A stretch of DNA of 64,000 nucleotides, taken from positions 186,001 through 250,000 of the forward strand of contig NZ_FTMA01000002.1 in the NCBI RefSeq assembly GCF_900155985.1. The letters run 5' to 3'. The notes under the pieces were generated by a model, which was given only the letters and a program-made list of their open reading frames with translations, was not told where the DNA came from and did no database searches. A program made the translations under genes and the position numbers. Origin of the DNA: Maribacter ulvicola (GTDB lineage: Bacteria; Bacteroidota; Bacteroidia; Flavobacteriales; Flavobacteriaceae). Of the stretch, positions 17,311-26,944 are shown one piece after another. Positions within the stretch are counted from its first letter, which is position 1, and every line of letters starts with the position of its first letter.

Positions 17311-17883
17311 ATGAAAAAGTGGATATCGCTAATACCCCTATGCGCCCTATTTTTAGGTGTTCAGGTTTGTGCCCAGGATAATATTGTTGAAATAAAATTT
17401 GATCATTTAGTACCTGATGTGCCATCAGAAAAGTCCATAATAGAACGTACGGAAAGCTTTGAGAATCATTCCACATTATTAAATGCACTTAGAGTAACAA
17501 ATTTAGATAAGGTTTTAGATTATACTGGAGACTTCACTTTTTTTGCACCGTCCAACTTGGCATTTGAAAAGCTTTCCAAAGAAACTATCGATAAATTATA
17601 TAATCCTAAAAATAGAAAAGCATTGAAGGCAATGCTTTCATATCATATCATAGCAGATAAATTATCGGCCTCCAAAATCTTAAAGGCAATGTGCAGGGGT
17701 AATGGTATTGCAGAATTTACTACAATACAAGGAGAGAAAATTACAGCTACTATGAAGGGTGTGGAAATCGTACTAACGGATATATCAGGAAACAGTGCGG
17801 TTATTACTGCCGCAGACTCCAATCAATCTAACGGTATCATTCATGAAGTGGATACCGTTTTTATTCCAGAAAAAATACTTTGA
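17311..17883 (+). CDS. Secreted fasciclin (FAS1) domain protein
   Basis: 190 residues with a signal peptide (LIPLCALFLGVQVCA, cleavage near 21). A single FAS1 domain (about 45-185) shows TLLNALRVTNLDKVLDYTG, the H1-type motif FTFFAPSNLAFEKL, KAMLSYHIIADKLSA and the H2-like end VITAADSNQSNGIIHEVDTVFIPE. FAS1 domains mediate adhesion or surface interactions in bacteria. No anchor is present, so it is probably periplasmic or released. The stop is directly adjacent to the pheT stop on the other strand. Confidence 0.88.
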   Translation: MKKWISLIPLCALFLGVQVCAQDNIVEIKFDHLVPDVPSEKSIIERTESFENHSTLLNALRVTNLDKVLDYTGDFTFFAPSNLAFEKLSKETIDKLYNPKNRKALKAMLSYHIIADKLSASKILKAMCRGNGIAEFTTIQGEKITATMKGVEIVLTDISGNSAVITAADSNQSNGIIHEVDTVFIPEKIL

Positions 17884-20313
17884 TCAACGAAGTGTTGCGT
17901 TCAAATTATTCTCGTAAGTACGTTGTAATTTTGACATTATTTTCTCAATTTGCTTTTCTGTCAAAGTACTTTTATCATCTTGCAAAGTAAAACTAACTGC
18001 ATATGATTTTTTGCCCTCCGGTAAGTTTTTACCTTCATAAACATCAAAAAGGGTCATTTCTTTTAAATATTTACGTTCTGATCCAAAAGCAAGGTCATAA
18101 AGTTCACGGTATGTGGTCTTTTGATCTAAGAGTAAGGCAAAATCTCTTTTTACTTCTGGGTACTTAGGTATTTCTTTAAATACAACCGGTGATGTAGTAA
18201 TTTGTTTTAAAACAGCACCCCAATTAAAATCTGCATAAAGTATATCTTGTTTAATGTCAAAGTGTTTTAGGATAGACTTTTTTACCAGACCAAAAGACAC
18301 CAATTCTTTGGTATTGTGTGTAAATGTTAATCCTTCAGAGAACATTACAGAGCTAATAGGTTCACTTTTTAAATGAGTTATACCAAGTCTTAGTAAAACA
18401 GATTCTACAATAGATTTTAATTCAAAAAAAGAAGTTGGTGTTGTATTTGACGTCCAATTGTCTGGCATTGAGCCTCCTGATAACAAAATGCTTAAGTATT
18501 TTGGTTCTATTCTTTTATTGGCCTTTGCGTAGTAGGTTTTACCAAATTCGAACAATTTCAGATTGGATCTTCTACGGTTAATATTGTAGCTAGCGGTTTC
18601 TAAAGCAGAGAATAGAGAAGTTCTACGTAATACGGATAGGTCGCCACTTAGCGGATTAATTATTTCAATTGATCTATCTTCTTCATTCTCATTTCCTAAT
18701 AAGGTAGTATAGTTAGGGTTTGTTAAGCTATTGGTTAAAATCTCAAAATAGCCTTTTGCCGCAAGTGAGTTACCAATAATCGTTTGTATAATATGGTCTT
18801 CAGTAGCTTCTGTAGTGGCAATAGAAGCGTTAAGTTTTTGGCTGAATGCTACATTGTTGTAGCCATAAACCCTTAAAATTTCTTCAATTACGTCTACTTG
18901 GCGTTGTACATCAACGCGGTATGAAGGTATTTCAAGTCCCATTCCGGCTTCAGTTACGTTTTTAACCTTAATATCAAGAGAAGCCAATATAGATTTGATC
19001 GTATCTTGTGGAATTTCTTGTCCAATAAGTTTATTGATTTTTTCAAACGCAAGAAAAACTTCAAAGTTTGGATGCTTTTTAGGATACAGGTCATAAATAT
19101 CAGAAGTTATTTCACCACCGGCAATTTCCTTAATGAGTAAGGCCGCACGTTTTAAGCTGTATTCTACATTTTCAATATCAATGCCTCGTTCAAATCTAAA
19201 TGATGCATCGGTATTTAAGCCATGTCTCTTGGCCGATTTTCTAATAGATACCGGATTAAAATAAGCACTCTCTAAAAAAATTGAGGTAGTTTCTTCTGTA
19301 ACCCCAGAACCCAATCCGCCAAAAACACCAGCTATACACAAAGGTTTTTCAGTGTCGCAAATCATTAAATCATCTTCATGTAAAGTTCTTTCAACACCAT
19401 CTAGAGTAATAAATTTGGTACCTTTTGGTAAGGTTTGAACTAAAATTTTATTCCCTTTAATTTTGGCAGCGTCAAAAGCATGTAGAGGTTGACCTAGTTC
19501 GTGCAGTACATAATTGGTAGCATCAACAACATTATTTTTTGGCGTAAGGCCAATAGCTTTAAGTCTATTTTGTAGCCAAGTAGGGCTTGGCTGTACGATA
19601 AGATTGCTCAAGGTAACTCCGCAGTAACGTGGAGCTAGATCCGTTTTTAGTACATCGACATCTATCTTTAGAGACCTATCGTTTATATTAAAGTGACTTG
19701 TAGAAGGGGTGATCAGCTCTTTGTTGATCTCCTTTTGTTTAAGTCCGGCTTTTAAATCTCTGGCTACTCCAAAATGACTCATTGCATCAGCTCGGTTTGG
19801 CGTTAAGCCAATCTCAAAAACTTCATCTTCTTCAATTTCAAAAACTTCTGAACATGGTGTACCAACCGCTAGGTTATCATCAAGCACCATGATACCTTCA
19901 TGACTACTACCAAGGCCTAACTCGTCTTCTGCGCAAATCATGCCAAAACTTTCCTCTCCCCTAATTTTACCTTTCTTAATGGTCCAAGCTTCACCATCAG
20001 CCGTATAAAGTGTTGTGCCTATGGTTGCAACCGGTACTTTCTGACCTACTGCAATATTTTTGGCTCCACAGACAATTTGTACAGGTGATTCAAGGCCCAA
20101 GTCTACCATAGTGACATTTAGCTTGTCTGCATTGCTGTGTTTTTCGCAACTTAAAACGTGCCCCACGACAATACCTTTTAATCCGCCTTTAACAGATTCA
20201 AATTTCTCGACACCTTCTACTTCTAAGCCTAGATCAGTTAAAAGTTCTCCGGTTTTTTCGGATTCCCAATCTATTTGTATGAACTGTTTAAGCCAGTTAT
20301 ATGATATTTTCAT
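17884..20313 (-). CDS. pheT: Phenylalanine-tRNA ligase beta subunit
   Basis: 809 residues, normal length. It forms the alpha2-beta2 enzyme that charges tRNA-Phe. Domain order is complete: the N-terminal EMAP/OB tRNA-binding domain (about 40-155; VGHVLSCEKHSNADKLNVTMVDLG), B3/B4 editing domain (about 210-390; LTPKNNVVDATNYVLHELGQPLHAFD), B5 (about 405-475), core domain, and the C-terminal ferredoxin-fold anticodon-binding domain (about 715-805; YPEVKRDFALLLD). The first residues KISYNWLKQFI fix the ATG. It is transcribed alone; pheS is not in this window. Confidence 0.97.
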   Translation of the reverse strand: MKISYNWLKQFIQIDWESEKTGELLTDLGLEVEGVEKFESVKGGLKGIVVGHVLSCEKHSNADKLNVTMVDLGLESPVQIVCGAKNIAVGQKVPVATIGTTLYTADGEAWTIKKGKIRGEESFGMICAEDELGLGSSHEGIMVLDDNLAVGTPCSEVFEIEEDEVFEIGLTPNRADAMSHFGVARDLKAGLKQKEINKELITPSTSHFNINDRSLKIDVDVLKTDLAPRYCGVTLSNLIVQPSPTWLQNRLKAIGLTPKNNVVDATNYVLHELGQPLHAFDAAKIKGNKILVQTLPKGTKFITLDGVERTLHEDDLMICDTEKPLCIAGVFGGLGSGVTEETTSIFLESAYFNPVSIRKSAKRHGLNTDASFRFERGIDIENVEYSLKRAALLIKEIAGGEITSDIYDLYPKKHPNFEVFLAFEKINKLIGQEIPQDTIKSILASLDIKVKNVTEAGMGLEIPSYRVDVQRQVDVIEEILRVYGYNNVAFSQKLNASIATTEATEDHIIQTIIGNSLAAKGYFEILTNSLTNPNYTTLLGNENEEDRSIEIINPLSGDLSVLRRTSLFSALETASYNINRRRSNLKLFEFGKTYYAKANKRIEPKYLSILLSGGSMPDNWTSNTTPTSFFELKSIVESVLLRLGITHLKSEPISSVMFSEGLTFTHNTKELVSFGLVKKSILKHFDIKQDILYADFNWGAVLKQITTSPVVFKEIPKYPEVKRDFALLLDQKTTYRELYDLAFGSERKYLKEMTLFDVYEGKNLPEGKKSYAVSFTLQDDKSTLTEKQIEKIMSKLQRTYENNLNATLR

Positions 20314-20332
20314 TCAAAAAATTTATAGTTCG

Positions 20333-20363
20333 CAAAGATAAAACAATGCCCTAATACATTCAA
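20333..20363 (-). promoter_or_regulatory. pheT promoter
   Basis: On the minus strand TTG (20363-20361), a 20-bp spacer and TATCTTTG (20340-20333) match the Bacteroidota consensus. The start of transcription would fall about 13 bases before the pheT ATG at 20313. Confidence 0.65.
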
Positions 20364-20435
20364 TAAGCTATGAAGTCTTTATTTTAATTTTTAATTCTAA
20401 TATTTTAATTGTTAATTACAAACTAAAACTTAATT

Positions 20436-21659
20436 ATGAGATTTGGTATTGTACTACTTTGCGTTTTAATGTTATTTGTTGGGTGTGAGGAAAATACGAA
20501 AAATACAAATTTGTCTGAGGGTATGTGGCTTGTAGAGCTAGATGTTATGGATAATCAGGTTTTGCCTTTTAATTTAAAGGTCGTAAAAAATGATGAAAGA
20601 GGGTATTCTATGCAAATTTTTAATGCAGAAGAAGTAATAGATCTGGATGAAGTTGAAATTAGGGGTGATTCTATTATTATGCAAACCCCGGTTTTTGAGG
20701 GCTATTTGGCAGGTACTTTTACCAAAACAATTATGCACGGGCAGTTTATTAAAGAAAGTTTAGATAGAATTGTACCGTTTACGGCTACGTATGGTACTGT
20801 TAATAGATTTGAAACTAAGAATGATAGTGCTTCTAGAAATGTTTCTGGTATTTGGGAAACCTATTTTAGTCCAGATTTAACAGAAGAATATGTTGGTAAG
20901 GGTATTTTTTTGCAAGAAGATAATAAAGTAACGGGTACCTTTAGAACTACTACAGGGGATTATAGGTTTTTAGAAGGGGTGCTCGATGGAGATTCTCTAA
21001 AACTATCTGCCTTTGACGGAGCGCATGCCTTTCTGTTTAATGCAAAAATTACCGATTCTACTATGCATGGTATTTTTTACTCAGGTAACCATTTTAAAGA
21101 GCCTTTCATTGCAACTAGAAATGACGGTTTTGAATTGCCTGATCCTGATTCGTTAACTTTTTTAAACGATGGATATGATAAATTGGCATTTACATTTCCT
21201 GATATTCAAGGAAACATGATTTCTTTAAGTGATGAAAAATATCAAGACAAAGTGGTCATCGTTCAATTAATGGGGACCTGGTGTCCAAATTGTTTGGATG
21301 AAACTAAATTTTTGGTAGATTATCTAAAGAGTAATGACGACATAGAGGTTATTGGGTTGGCGTTTGAATCTGCTAAAACAAAAGAAAAAGCAATTAAAGG
21401 TATTAAACGGCTAATAGATAGGGCAGGTGTTACGTACCCAATCTTATTGGCACAATTTGGGACTTATGATAAACAATTAGCCCAAGAAAAGCTACCTATG
21501 TTAAATCATGTACTTTCTTATCCTACTACTATTTTTATTGATAAAAAGGGGAACGTCAGAAAAGTTCATACAGGGTTTAACGGACCAGCTACGGGAAAGA
21601 AGTATACAGAATTTAAAACCAGTTTCAGTACATTGATCGCCAAATTGAGCAATGAATAG
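20436..21659 (+). CDS. TlpA-like thioredoxin lipoprotein
   Basis: 407 residues. Lipobox MLFVGC (Cys17). The N-terminal half (about 25-240) is beta-rich and resembles the DUF4369-type domains that precede thioredoxin folds in Bacteroidota. The C-terminal half is a TlpA/ResA thioredoxin domain: FPDIQGNMISLSDEKYQDKVV, the redox motif GTWCPNCLDET, and the cis-Pro region SYPTTIFIDKKGNVRK. It should act as an envelope thiol-disulfide reductase. It is convergent with leuB: the stops are one base apart and no terminator hairpin is visible. Confidence 0.88.
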   Translation: MRFGIVLLCVLMLFVGCEENTKNTNLSEGMWLVELDVMDNQVLPFNLKVVKNDERGYSMQIFNAEEVIDLDEVEIRGDSIIMQTPVFEGYLAGTFTKTIMHGQFIKESLDRIVPFTATYGTVNRFETKNDSASRNVSGIWETYFSPDLTEEYVGKGIFLQEDNKVTGTFRTTTGDYRFLEGVLDGDSLKLSAFDGAHAFLFNAKITDSTMHGIFYSGNHFKEPFIATRNDGFELPDPDSLTFLNDGYDKLAFTFPDIQGNMISLSDEKYQDKVVIVQLMGTWCPNCLDETKFLVDYLKSNDDIEVIGLAFESAKTKEKAIKGIKRLIDRAGVTYPILLAQFGTYDKQLAQEKLPMLNHVLSYPTTIFIDKKGNVRKVHTGFNGPATGKKYTEFKTSFSTLIAKLSNE

Positions 21660-21660
21660 T

Positions 21661-22779
21661 TTAGATAATGGTTGATTTTCCTAATCCAATATTTTCATCA
21701 TTTATTTTAAAACTACCGTCTAATTCCATGATGTTGTTTGCTATAAAATCGCCCACGTAATTGGTACCATATTTAGAACTTCCTAAAATATCTGGAGTAA
21801 CAATTTTCTTAGAAAATGATTTTAGAACAGCAGCAACCACGGCATCAGACTCTTCATTCATTTTAAAATGCTGTAATAACATGGCAACGCTTAATATAGA
21901 AGCAACGGGGTTGGCGATATTTTTACCTGCTGCATCTGGGTATGAGCCATGTATAGGTTCGAACATGGCATGTTCTAGACCTACGGAGGCAGATGGCAAT
22001 AGGCCTATAGAACCTGCAATAACACTACCTTGGTCAGAAAGAATATCACCAAACATGTTATCGGTTAAAATAACATCGAACTGAGAAGGGTTTAAAATCA
22101 TCTGTACAGCTGCATTGTCAATAAATAGGCAATTGAGCGTTACATCTGGGTAACTTTCAGATATGGATTGCACAACACGTCTCCAAAGTCGAGATGTTTC
22201 AAGTACATTGGCCTTATCAACCAATGTTACTTTCTTTTTTCTAGAACGAGCAGATTTGAAAGCCAAATGTGTAATTCTACTAATTTCAGCCTCTGTATAG
22301 GTACAAGTATCCGTAGCGGAGTTATTATCTTGGTTAAAAGATTTTTCTCCGTAATATATTCCTCCAGATAGTTCTCTAAAAATAACTAAATCTGTATGCT
22401 TTACCTGGGTTTTGGAAAGGGGCGATTGTTTTATTAATGAAGGAAATACTTTAACGGGTCTAATGTTGGCAAATAGCCCTAATTTTTTACGTAATTTTAA
22501 TAGACCTTGCTCAGGCCAAACTTTTGCTTTAGGATCATCATCGAATTCAGGTAAGCCCAAAGAACCAAATAATGTAGCATCTGTGTTTTTGCATAATTTT
22601 AAAGTTTCTTTTGGCAAAGGACTACCGGTTTGCTTGATTGCAGAAGCACCTATGAGTCCCTTTTTAAAGGTAAAACTATGACCAAACGTTTCTTCAACAG
22701 AACGTAAGCACTTTATAGATTGTGCAACGACCTCAGGTCCAATACCATCTCCCTCTAAAACAGCAATGTCTAAATGCAT
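21661..22779 (-). CDS. leuB: 3-isopropylmalate dehydrogenase
   Basis: 372 residues, full length. It oxidises and decarboxylates 3-isopropylmalate with NAD in leucine synthesis. Hallmarks are the start IAVLEGDGIGPEVV, the substrate-binding region LKLRKKLGLFANIRPVK, FRELSGGIYYGEK, the metal-binding NMFGDILSD and the NAD-binding HGSYPDAAGKNIANP. It follows leuA by two bases on the same strand, so the two form an operon. leuC and leuD are not next to them. Confidence 0.96.
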   Translation of the reverse strand: MHLDIAVLEGDGIGPEVVAQSIKCLRSVEETFGHSFTFKKGLIGASAIKQTGSPLPKETLKLCKNTDATLFGSLGLPEFDDDPKAKVWPEQGLLKLRKKLGLFANIRPVKVFPSLIKQSPLSKTQVKHTDLVIFRELSGGIYYGEKSFNQDNNSATDTCTYTEAEISRITHLAFKSARSRKKKVTLVDKANVLETSRLWRRVVQSISESYPDVTLNCLFIDNAAVQMILNPSQFDVILTDNMFGDILSDQGSVIAGSIGLLPSASVGLEHAMFEPIHGSYPDAAGKNIANPVASILSVAMLLQHFKMNEESDAVVAAVLKSFSKKIVTPDILGSSKYGTNYVGDFIANNIMELDGSFKINDENIGLGKSTII

Positions 22780-22781
22780 AA

Positions 22782-23954
22782 TTAGCTAATACTTTGTAAA
22801 TCTATATTTGAAGTCTCTATGATTTGATGAATATCATCATCTTTTACTTCTTTTTTAGTGTCTGCATACCTTAAAAATTCTTGATAAACATCGTCTAGTT
22901 GAATTTTAGTTAGTTCATAACCTACAATTTTTGCTCTGTAGGCCAAGGCGGCTCTACCACTTCTAGCAGTCAAAACAATAGAGGATTCTGTAACACCTAC
23001 ATCGGCAGGGTCTATGATTTCATACGTTTCGCGGTTCTTTATAACGCCATCTTGATGAATACCTGAGCTATGGGCAAATGCATTGGCGCCAACGATAGCT
23101 TTGTTAGGTTGTACCATCATGCCCATTTTACGGGATACCATTAAACTGGTGTCATAAAGTAGCTTGCTATTTATGGTAGTGTCAAAATTTAAATTAGGGT
23201 GTTGGCGCATTATCATGACCACTTCCTCTAAAGAAGTATTTCCGGCACGTTCGCCAATGCCATTAATGGTACATTCAATCTGTCTTGCACCGTTAACAAC
23301 ACCAGCAATAGAATTTGCTGTTGCCAAGCCTAAATCATTATGGCAGTGACATGATAGAATGGCATTGTGTATACCTTTTACATTTTCATGTAAGTATTTT
23401 ATTTTGGCACCATATTCATCTGGTAAACAATAACCTGTAGTATCAGGAATATTTAAAACGGTAGCACCTGCCTTAATAACAGCCTCACAAACACGAGCAA
23501 GAAACTCATTATCTGTGCGGCCAGCATCTTCGGCGTAAAACTCAACATCTTCAACAAAGGTTTTAGCGTAACTAACAGCGGCAACTGCACGCTCTATAAT
23601 AGCATCTCTATTAGAATTGAATTTGAACTTTATGTGCGAGTCAGATGTACCAATACCGGTATGAATTCTTGGAGTTTTAGCATATTTAAGAGCATCGGCG
23701 GCAATTTTGATGTCATTTTTGACCGCGCGAGTCAATCCACAAACTGTAGCATTTTTTACAAGCTTGGCTATGGCTTCAACAGATTGAAAATCTCCGGGAC
23801 TAGAAACAGGAAAACCGGCTTCAATTACATTAACACCAAGAATATCTAGGCGCTCAGCAATGACCAATTTTTGTTCCCGGTCTAATTTACAGCCCGGTAC
23901 TTGTTCTCCATCTCTTAAAGTAGTGTCAAATATTTGAACGATCTCTTTACTCAT
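22782..23954 (-). CDS. leuA: 2-isopropylmalate synthase, short form without regulatory domain
   Basis: 390 residues from the ATG at 23954; the longer frame starts with TTG. It condenses 2-ketoisovalerate with acetyl-CoA, the first step to leucine. HMGL-like TIM-barrel motifs are present: [54 protein letters not shown] (metal-binding HxH) and [15 protein letters not shown]. The post-barrel subdomain ends at 390, so the C-terminal LeuA dimer domain that mediates leucine feedback in ~520-residue enzymes is absent. Citramalate or homocitrate synthase is an alternative, but the adjacent leuB supports LeuA. Confidence 0.92.
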   Translation of the reverse strand: MSKEIVQIFDTTLRDGEQVPGCKLDREQKLVIAERLDILGVNVIEAGFPVSSPGDFQSVEAIAKLVKNATVCGLTRAVKNDIKIAADALKYAKTPRIHTGIGTSDSHIKFKFNSNRDAIIERAVAAVSYAKTFVEDVEFYAEDAGRTDNEFLARVCEAVIKAGATVLNIPDTTGYCLPDEYGAKIKYLHENVKGIHNAILSCHCHNDLGLATANSIAGVVNGARQIECTINGIGERAGNTSLEEVVMIMRQHPNLNFDTTINSKLLYDTSLMVSRKMGMMVQPNKAIVGANAFAHSSGIHQDGVIKNRETYEIIDPADVGVTESSIVLTARSGRAALAYRAKIVGYELTKIQLDDVYQEFLRYADTKKEVKDDDIHQIIETSNIDLQSIS

Positions 23955-24017
23955 AATTATTTCCGTAGTTTTACTCGTCAAACGAATATATAACCTAAAA
24001 CAGAATACCTATAAAGT

Positions 24018-24035
24018 TTGTGAACATGTTTACAA
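24018..24035. promoter_or_regulatory. 18-bp near-perfect dyad between leuA and the divergent gene
   Basis: TTGTGAACATGTTTACAA is symmetric except for one base pair. It lies in the 146-bp divergent gap, 64 bases before the leuA ATG and 65 before the opposite ATG. The size and form fit a dimeric repressor or a CRP/FNR-type activator site (TGTGA-N6-TTACA). The cognate protein is not in view. Confidence 0.45.
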
Positions 24036-24100
24036 TGTTAAGTCAGTTTTTTGGGTATATAAATCACTGAATTTCAATCAATTAAACTATTTTTTTTACG

Positions 24101-25645
24101 ATGACAAATGCGCATAAAGATGCTTTGTTCGTTTTAGTTAAATCACTTTCTAAATCTGAAAAGCGTCAATTTAAGCTTTATGTAGGCAGATTAGGGGTGA
24201 ATACGGATGCCAAATTTTTGGCCCTGTTCAATCTATTGGATAAAATAAAACACTATGATGAAAAAATTATATTAGAAAGTGGTATTGTTAAGAAAGCACA
24301 ACTTTCTAATTTGAAAGCACATTTATATAAGCAGATATTAGTAAGTCTCAGGTTAAATCCTGTAAACCAGAATATAAGGGTTCAGATACGTGAGCAGTTA
24401 GATTTTGCTACTATTTTATATCAAAAAGGGCTTTACAAACAAAGTCTGAAAATTTTGGATAAGGTAAAAGGCATCGCTATTGAGAATGAAGAAAAGAATA
24501 TAGCGTATGAGATTGTTGAGCTGGAGAAAATAATTGAAACCCAGTATATTACACGAAGTATTCCTGATAGAGCAAATGAGCTTGCCGTACAAGCAAAGGA
24601 ATTATCTGGACATAATGTAATGACCAGTAAATTATCAAATTTATCTTTACAACTTTATGGTATGATGCTAAAAGTGGGCTACGTACGAAGTGATGAGGAT
24701 TTTCAAAAAGTTAAAACGTACTTTAATGATCATTTGCCTTTGTACAATATAGAAGACTTGGGCTTTCGTGAAAAATTATGGCTGTATAAAGCTTATTTGT
24801 GGTATAGTTTTCTGACGCAAGATTTTTTATCATGCTTTAAATATGCCAGTAAATGGGTAGATCTCTTCTACGATCATAAAGACATGATTTATTTGAACCC
24901 TGTGTTTTTCTTAAAAGGGAACCATTATTTGTTAGAGTCTCTATTTTATGTGCAATATAGTTCCCAGTTTAAAGAAGTGCTTGAAAGATTAGAGTGTACA
25001 CTTAAAGAAAAGGAGTTTCCGGATAATGATAATATAAACTCTTTGGTATTTATGTATTTAAATGCTAATAAATTAAATTTGCATTTTTTAGAAGGAACCT
25101 TTGAAAAAGGGCTGTATTTAGTGAAGATAGTTGAATATGGAATTAATAAACATCGAGATAGAATTGATGTGCACCATGTAATGGTTCTTTATTATAAAAT
25201 TGCGTGTCTATATTTTGGTATTGGTGATAATAAAAACTGTATTCAATACTTAAAAAAGATTATTGACAATAAGAATTTGAAAATGCGAGAAGATCTAATG
25301 TGTTTTGCTCGTGTCTTAAGTTTAGTTGCTCATTATGAGGCGGGTATGGATTATCATTTAGAGGTTCAATTAAAAAGTACATATAAGTTTCTTTTGAAAA
25401 TGAACGATATGCATGCAGTGCAAAAAGAGATGATTAAATTTCTTAGAAGCTTAGGAGGTATTTATCCTAACCAGTTAAAAGCAGAATTTCAGAAGTTATA
25501 TAACGAACTTAAAAAGTATGAGGATCACCCATATGAAAAGAGGGCGTTCTTGTATTTAGATATTTTATCATGGTTAGAAAGTCATTTACAAAATAAACCG
25601 GTTTCTCAAATAATAAGAGAAAAAGCGTTAGCAAAATCACGTTAA
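24101..25645 (+). CDS. All-helical protein of unknown function, probably TPR-like
   Basis: 514 residues, no signal peptide or membrane segment. It is helix-rich throughout and built from helical pairs reminiscent of TPR or alpha-solenoid repeats, for example FATILYQKGLYKQSLKILDKV, HHVMVLYYKIACLYFGIG and NCIQYLKKIIDNKN. The N-terminus (KDALFVLVKSLSKSEKRQFKLYV) is distinctive. I know proteins of this look in flavobacteria only as hypothetical. It precedes the EamA transporter gene by 19 bp and is probably co-transcribed with it. A scaffold or regulatory role is inference. Confidence 0.78.
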   Translation: MTNAHKDALFVLVKSLSKSEKRQFKLYVGRLGVNTDAKFLALFNLLDKIKHYDEKIILESGIVKKAQLSNLKAHLYKQILVSLRLNPVNQNIRVQIREQLDFATILYQKGLYKQSLKILDKVKGIAIENEEKNIAYEIVELEKIIETQYITRSIPDRANELAVQAKELSGHNVMTSKLSNLSLQLYGMMLKVGYVRSDEDFQKVKTYFNDHLPLYNIEDLGFREKLWLYKAYLWYSFLTQDFLSCFKYASKWVDLFYDHKDMIYLNPVFFLKGNHYLLESLFYVQYSSQFKEVLERLECTLKEKEFPDNDNINSLVFMYLNANKLNLHFLEGTFEKGLYLVKIVEYGINKHRDRIDVHHVMVLYYKIACLYFGIGDNKNCIQYLKKIIDNKNLKMREDLMCFARVLSLVAHYEAGMDYHLEVQLKSTYKFLLKMNDMHAVQKEMIKFLRSLGGIYPNQLKAEFQKLYNELKKYEDHPYEKRAFLYLDILSWLESHLQNKPVSQIIREKALAKSR

Positions 25646-25664
25646 GCATTACTTACATTATTGA

Positions 25665-26525
25665 ATGAAAAATAATCATATTCAGCATTTATTAGAGATT
25701 AATTTAGCTATGCTGTTTATAGCAACATCTGGTGCACTAGGACGTTATGTGCAATTACCTGTAACGGTAACCATTGGCATACGGGCCATATTAGCTTTTG
25801 TGGCATTGCTTTTTTATTGCAAATGGAAAGGTTTTAGTTTAAAAATAGATAAGAAAGATGCTTTGGTTATTTTTCTTAGTGGGCTATTGATGGGCGTTCA
25901 TTGGATAACTTATTTTTATGCATTGAAGTTGTCTAATGTAGCTATTGGTATGCTTTCTATATTTACATATCCGGTGATTACTGCGTTCTTGGAGCCTTTT
26001 CTTTTAAAAACTAAGTTTCAATTGGTACATCTGCTTCTTGCTGTTTTGGTCCTAACAGGAATGTATTTTTTGAGTCCTACTTTAGACTTCGAAAATAAAT
26101 ATACCATAGCCATTGGTTTTGGAGTGCTTTCAGCTTTGGCCTATTCATTAAGAAATATAATGATGAAAAAGAAAGTTTCAAAGTATAATGGGTCAATGTT
26201 AATGACATATCAAACAGCAATTGTTGGCCTTGTTTTATTTCCTTTTATGTTTAGCGTGCCTTTTGAGGCAATTTTAAATCAATGGGAAGTATTGGTAGCC
26301 CTTGCTATTCTAACCACGGCTATTGGTCATACCATGTTTTTAATGACATTTAAACATTTCAATATTACCACTGTTAGTATTTTAAGTAGTGTGCAACCTG
26401 TTTATGGTATTTTGATAGGAGCCTTATTTTTATCTGAAATTCCAAAAGGAACAACCATTTTGGGGGGATTACTTATTTTGAGTTCTGTGGTAATAGAAAG
26501 TATTCGCTCAAAAAGAGCTACTTAA
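25665..26525 (+). CDS. EamA-family (DMT superfamily) transporter
   Basis: 286 residues with ten predicted membrane segments arranged as two EamA halves (about 10-135 and 145-283). Typical features are GALGRYVQLPVTVTIGIRA in the first half, MGVHWITYFYALKLSNVA, and the second-half repeat TTAIGHTMFLMTFKHFNITT with SSVQPVYGILIGALFLSE near the end. These exporters move metabolites such as amino acids; the substrate is not predictable. Second gene of a pair with the helical unknown protein. Confidence 0.9.
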   Translation: MKNNHIQHLLEINLAMLFIATSGALGRYVQLPVTVTIGIRAILAFVALLFYCKWKGFSLKIDKKDALVIFLSGLLMGVHWITYFYALKLSNVAIGMLSIFTYPVITAFLEPFLLKTKFQLVHLLLAVLVLTGMYFLSPTLDFENKYTIAIGFGVLSALAYSLRNIMMKKKVSKYNGSMLMTYQTAIVGLVLFPFMFSVPFEAILNQWEVLVALAILTTAIGHTMFLMTFKHFNITTVSILSSVQPVYGILIGALFLSEIPKGTTILGGLLILSSVVIESIRSKRAT

Positions 26526-26944
26526 TGTTTACTGTGGTATTGATTGTTGAAAACTTGTGTGTTAGATTGTTATTTATGGATAATGATATCTAAAAATGAA
26601 GTTTTACTTTAGATTTTAGTTATAATTAACTGGTCAGAATTCCAGTGAAGAATTAAAAAGAACTGATTTGTTTATCCTTGTTACAGATAAGTTTTTTAAA
26701 AATCATGTTCTCTTTTCTGCAGATGTTAGAATTGAGTTTTATTCGATACTTGAGATTTTAATGGTAAAACCCTTGTACCCATATTTCGTTAGATTTTTTA
26801 ATTACTTTACAGGTTTGTTCCGTGGTTATTTGGTAAATTGTTGGTAGTTTTCTGTGAATTGTAAAAATTGTAATTACTGATGTATCTAATAAATGGGGTA
26901 ATTACCAAGAATAATTATAGTGTTGGTACTAAGAAACAATGAAG
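26526..26944. other. Intergenic region, no gene seen
   Basis: About 420 bp between a plus-strand transporter gene and the end of a minus-strand pseudouridine synthase gene. I find no reading frame with coding character, tRNA, strong hairpin or repeat. It is long for a convergent gap in this otherwise compact genome. Confidence 0.6.
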
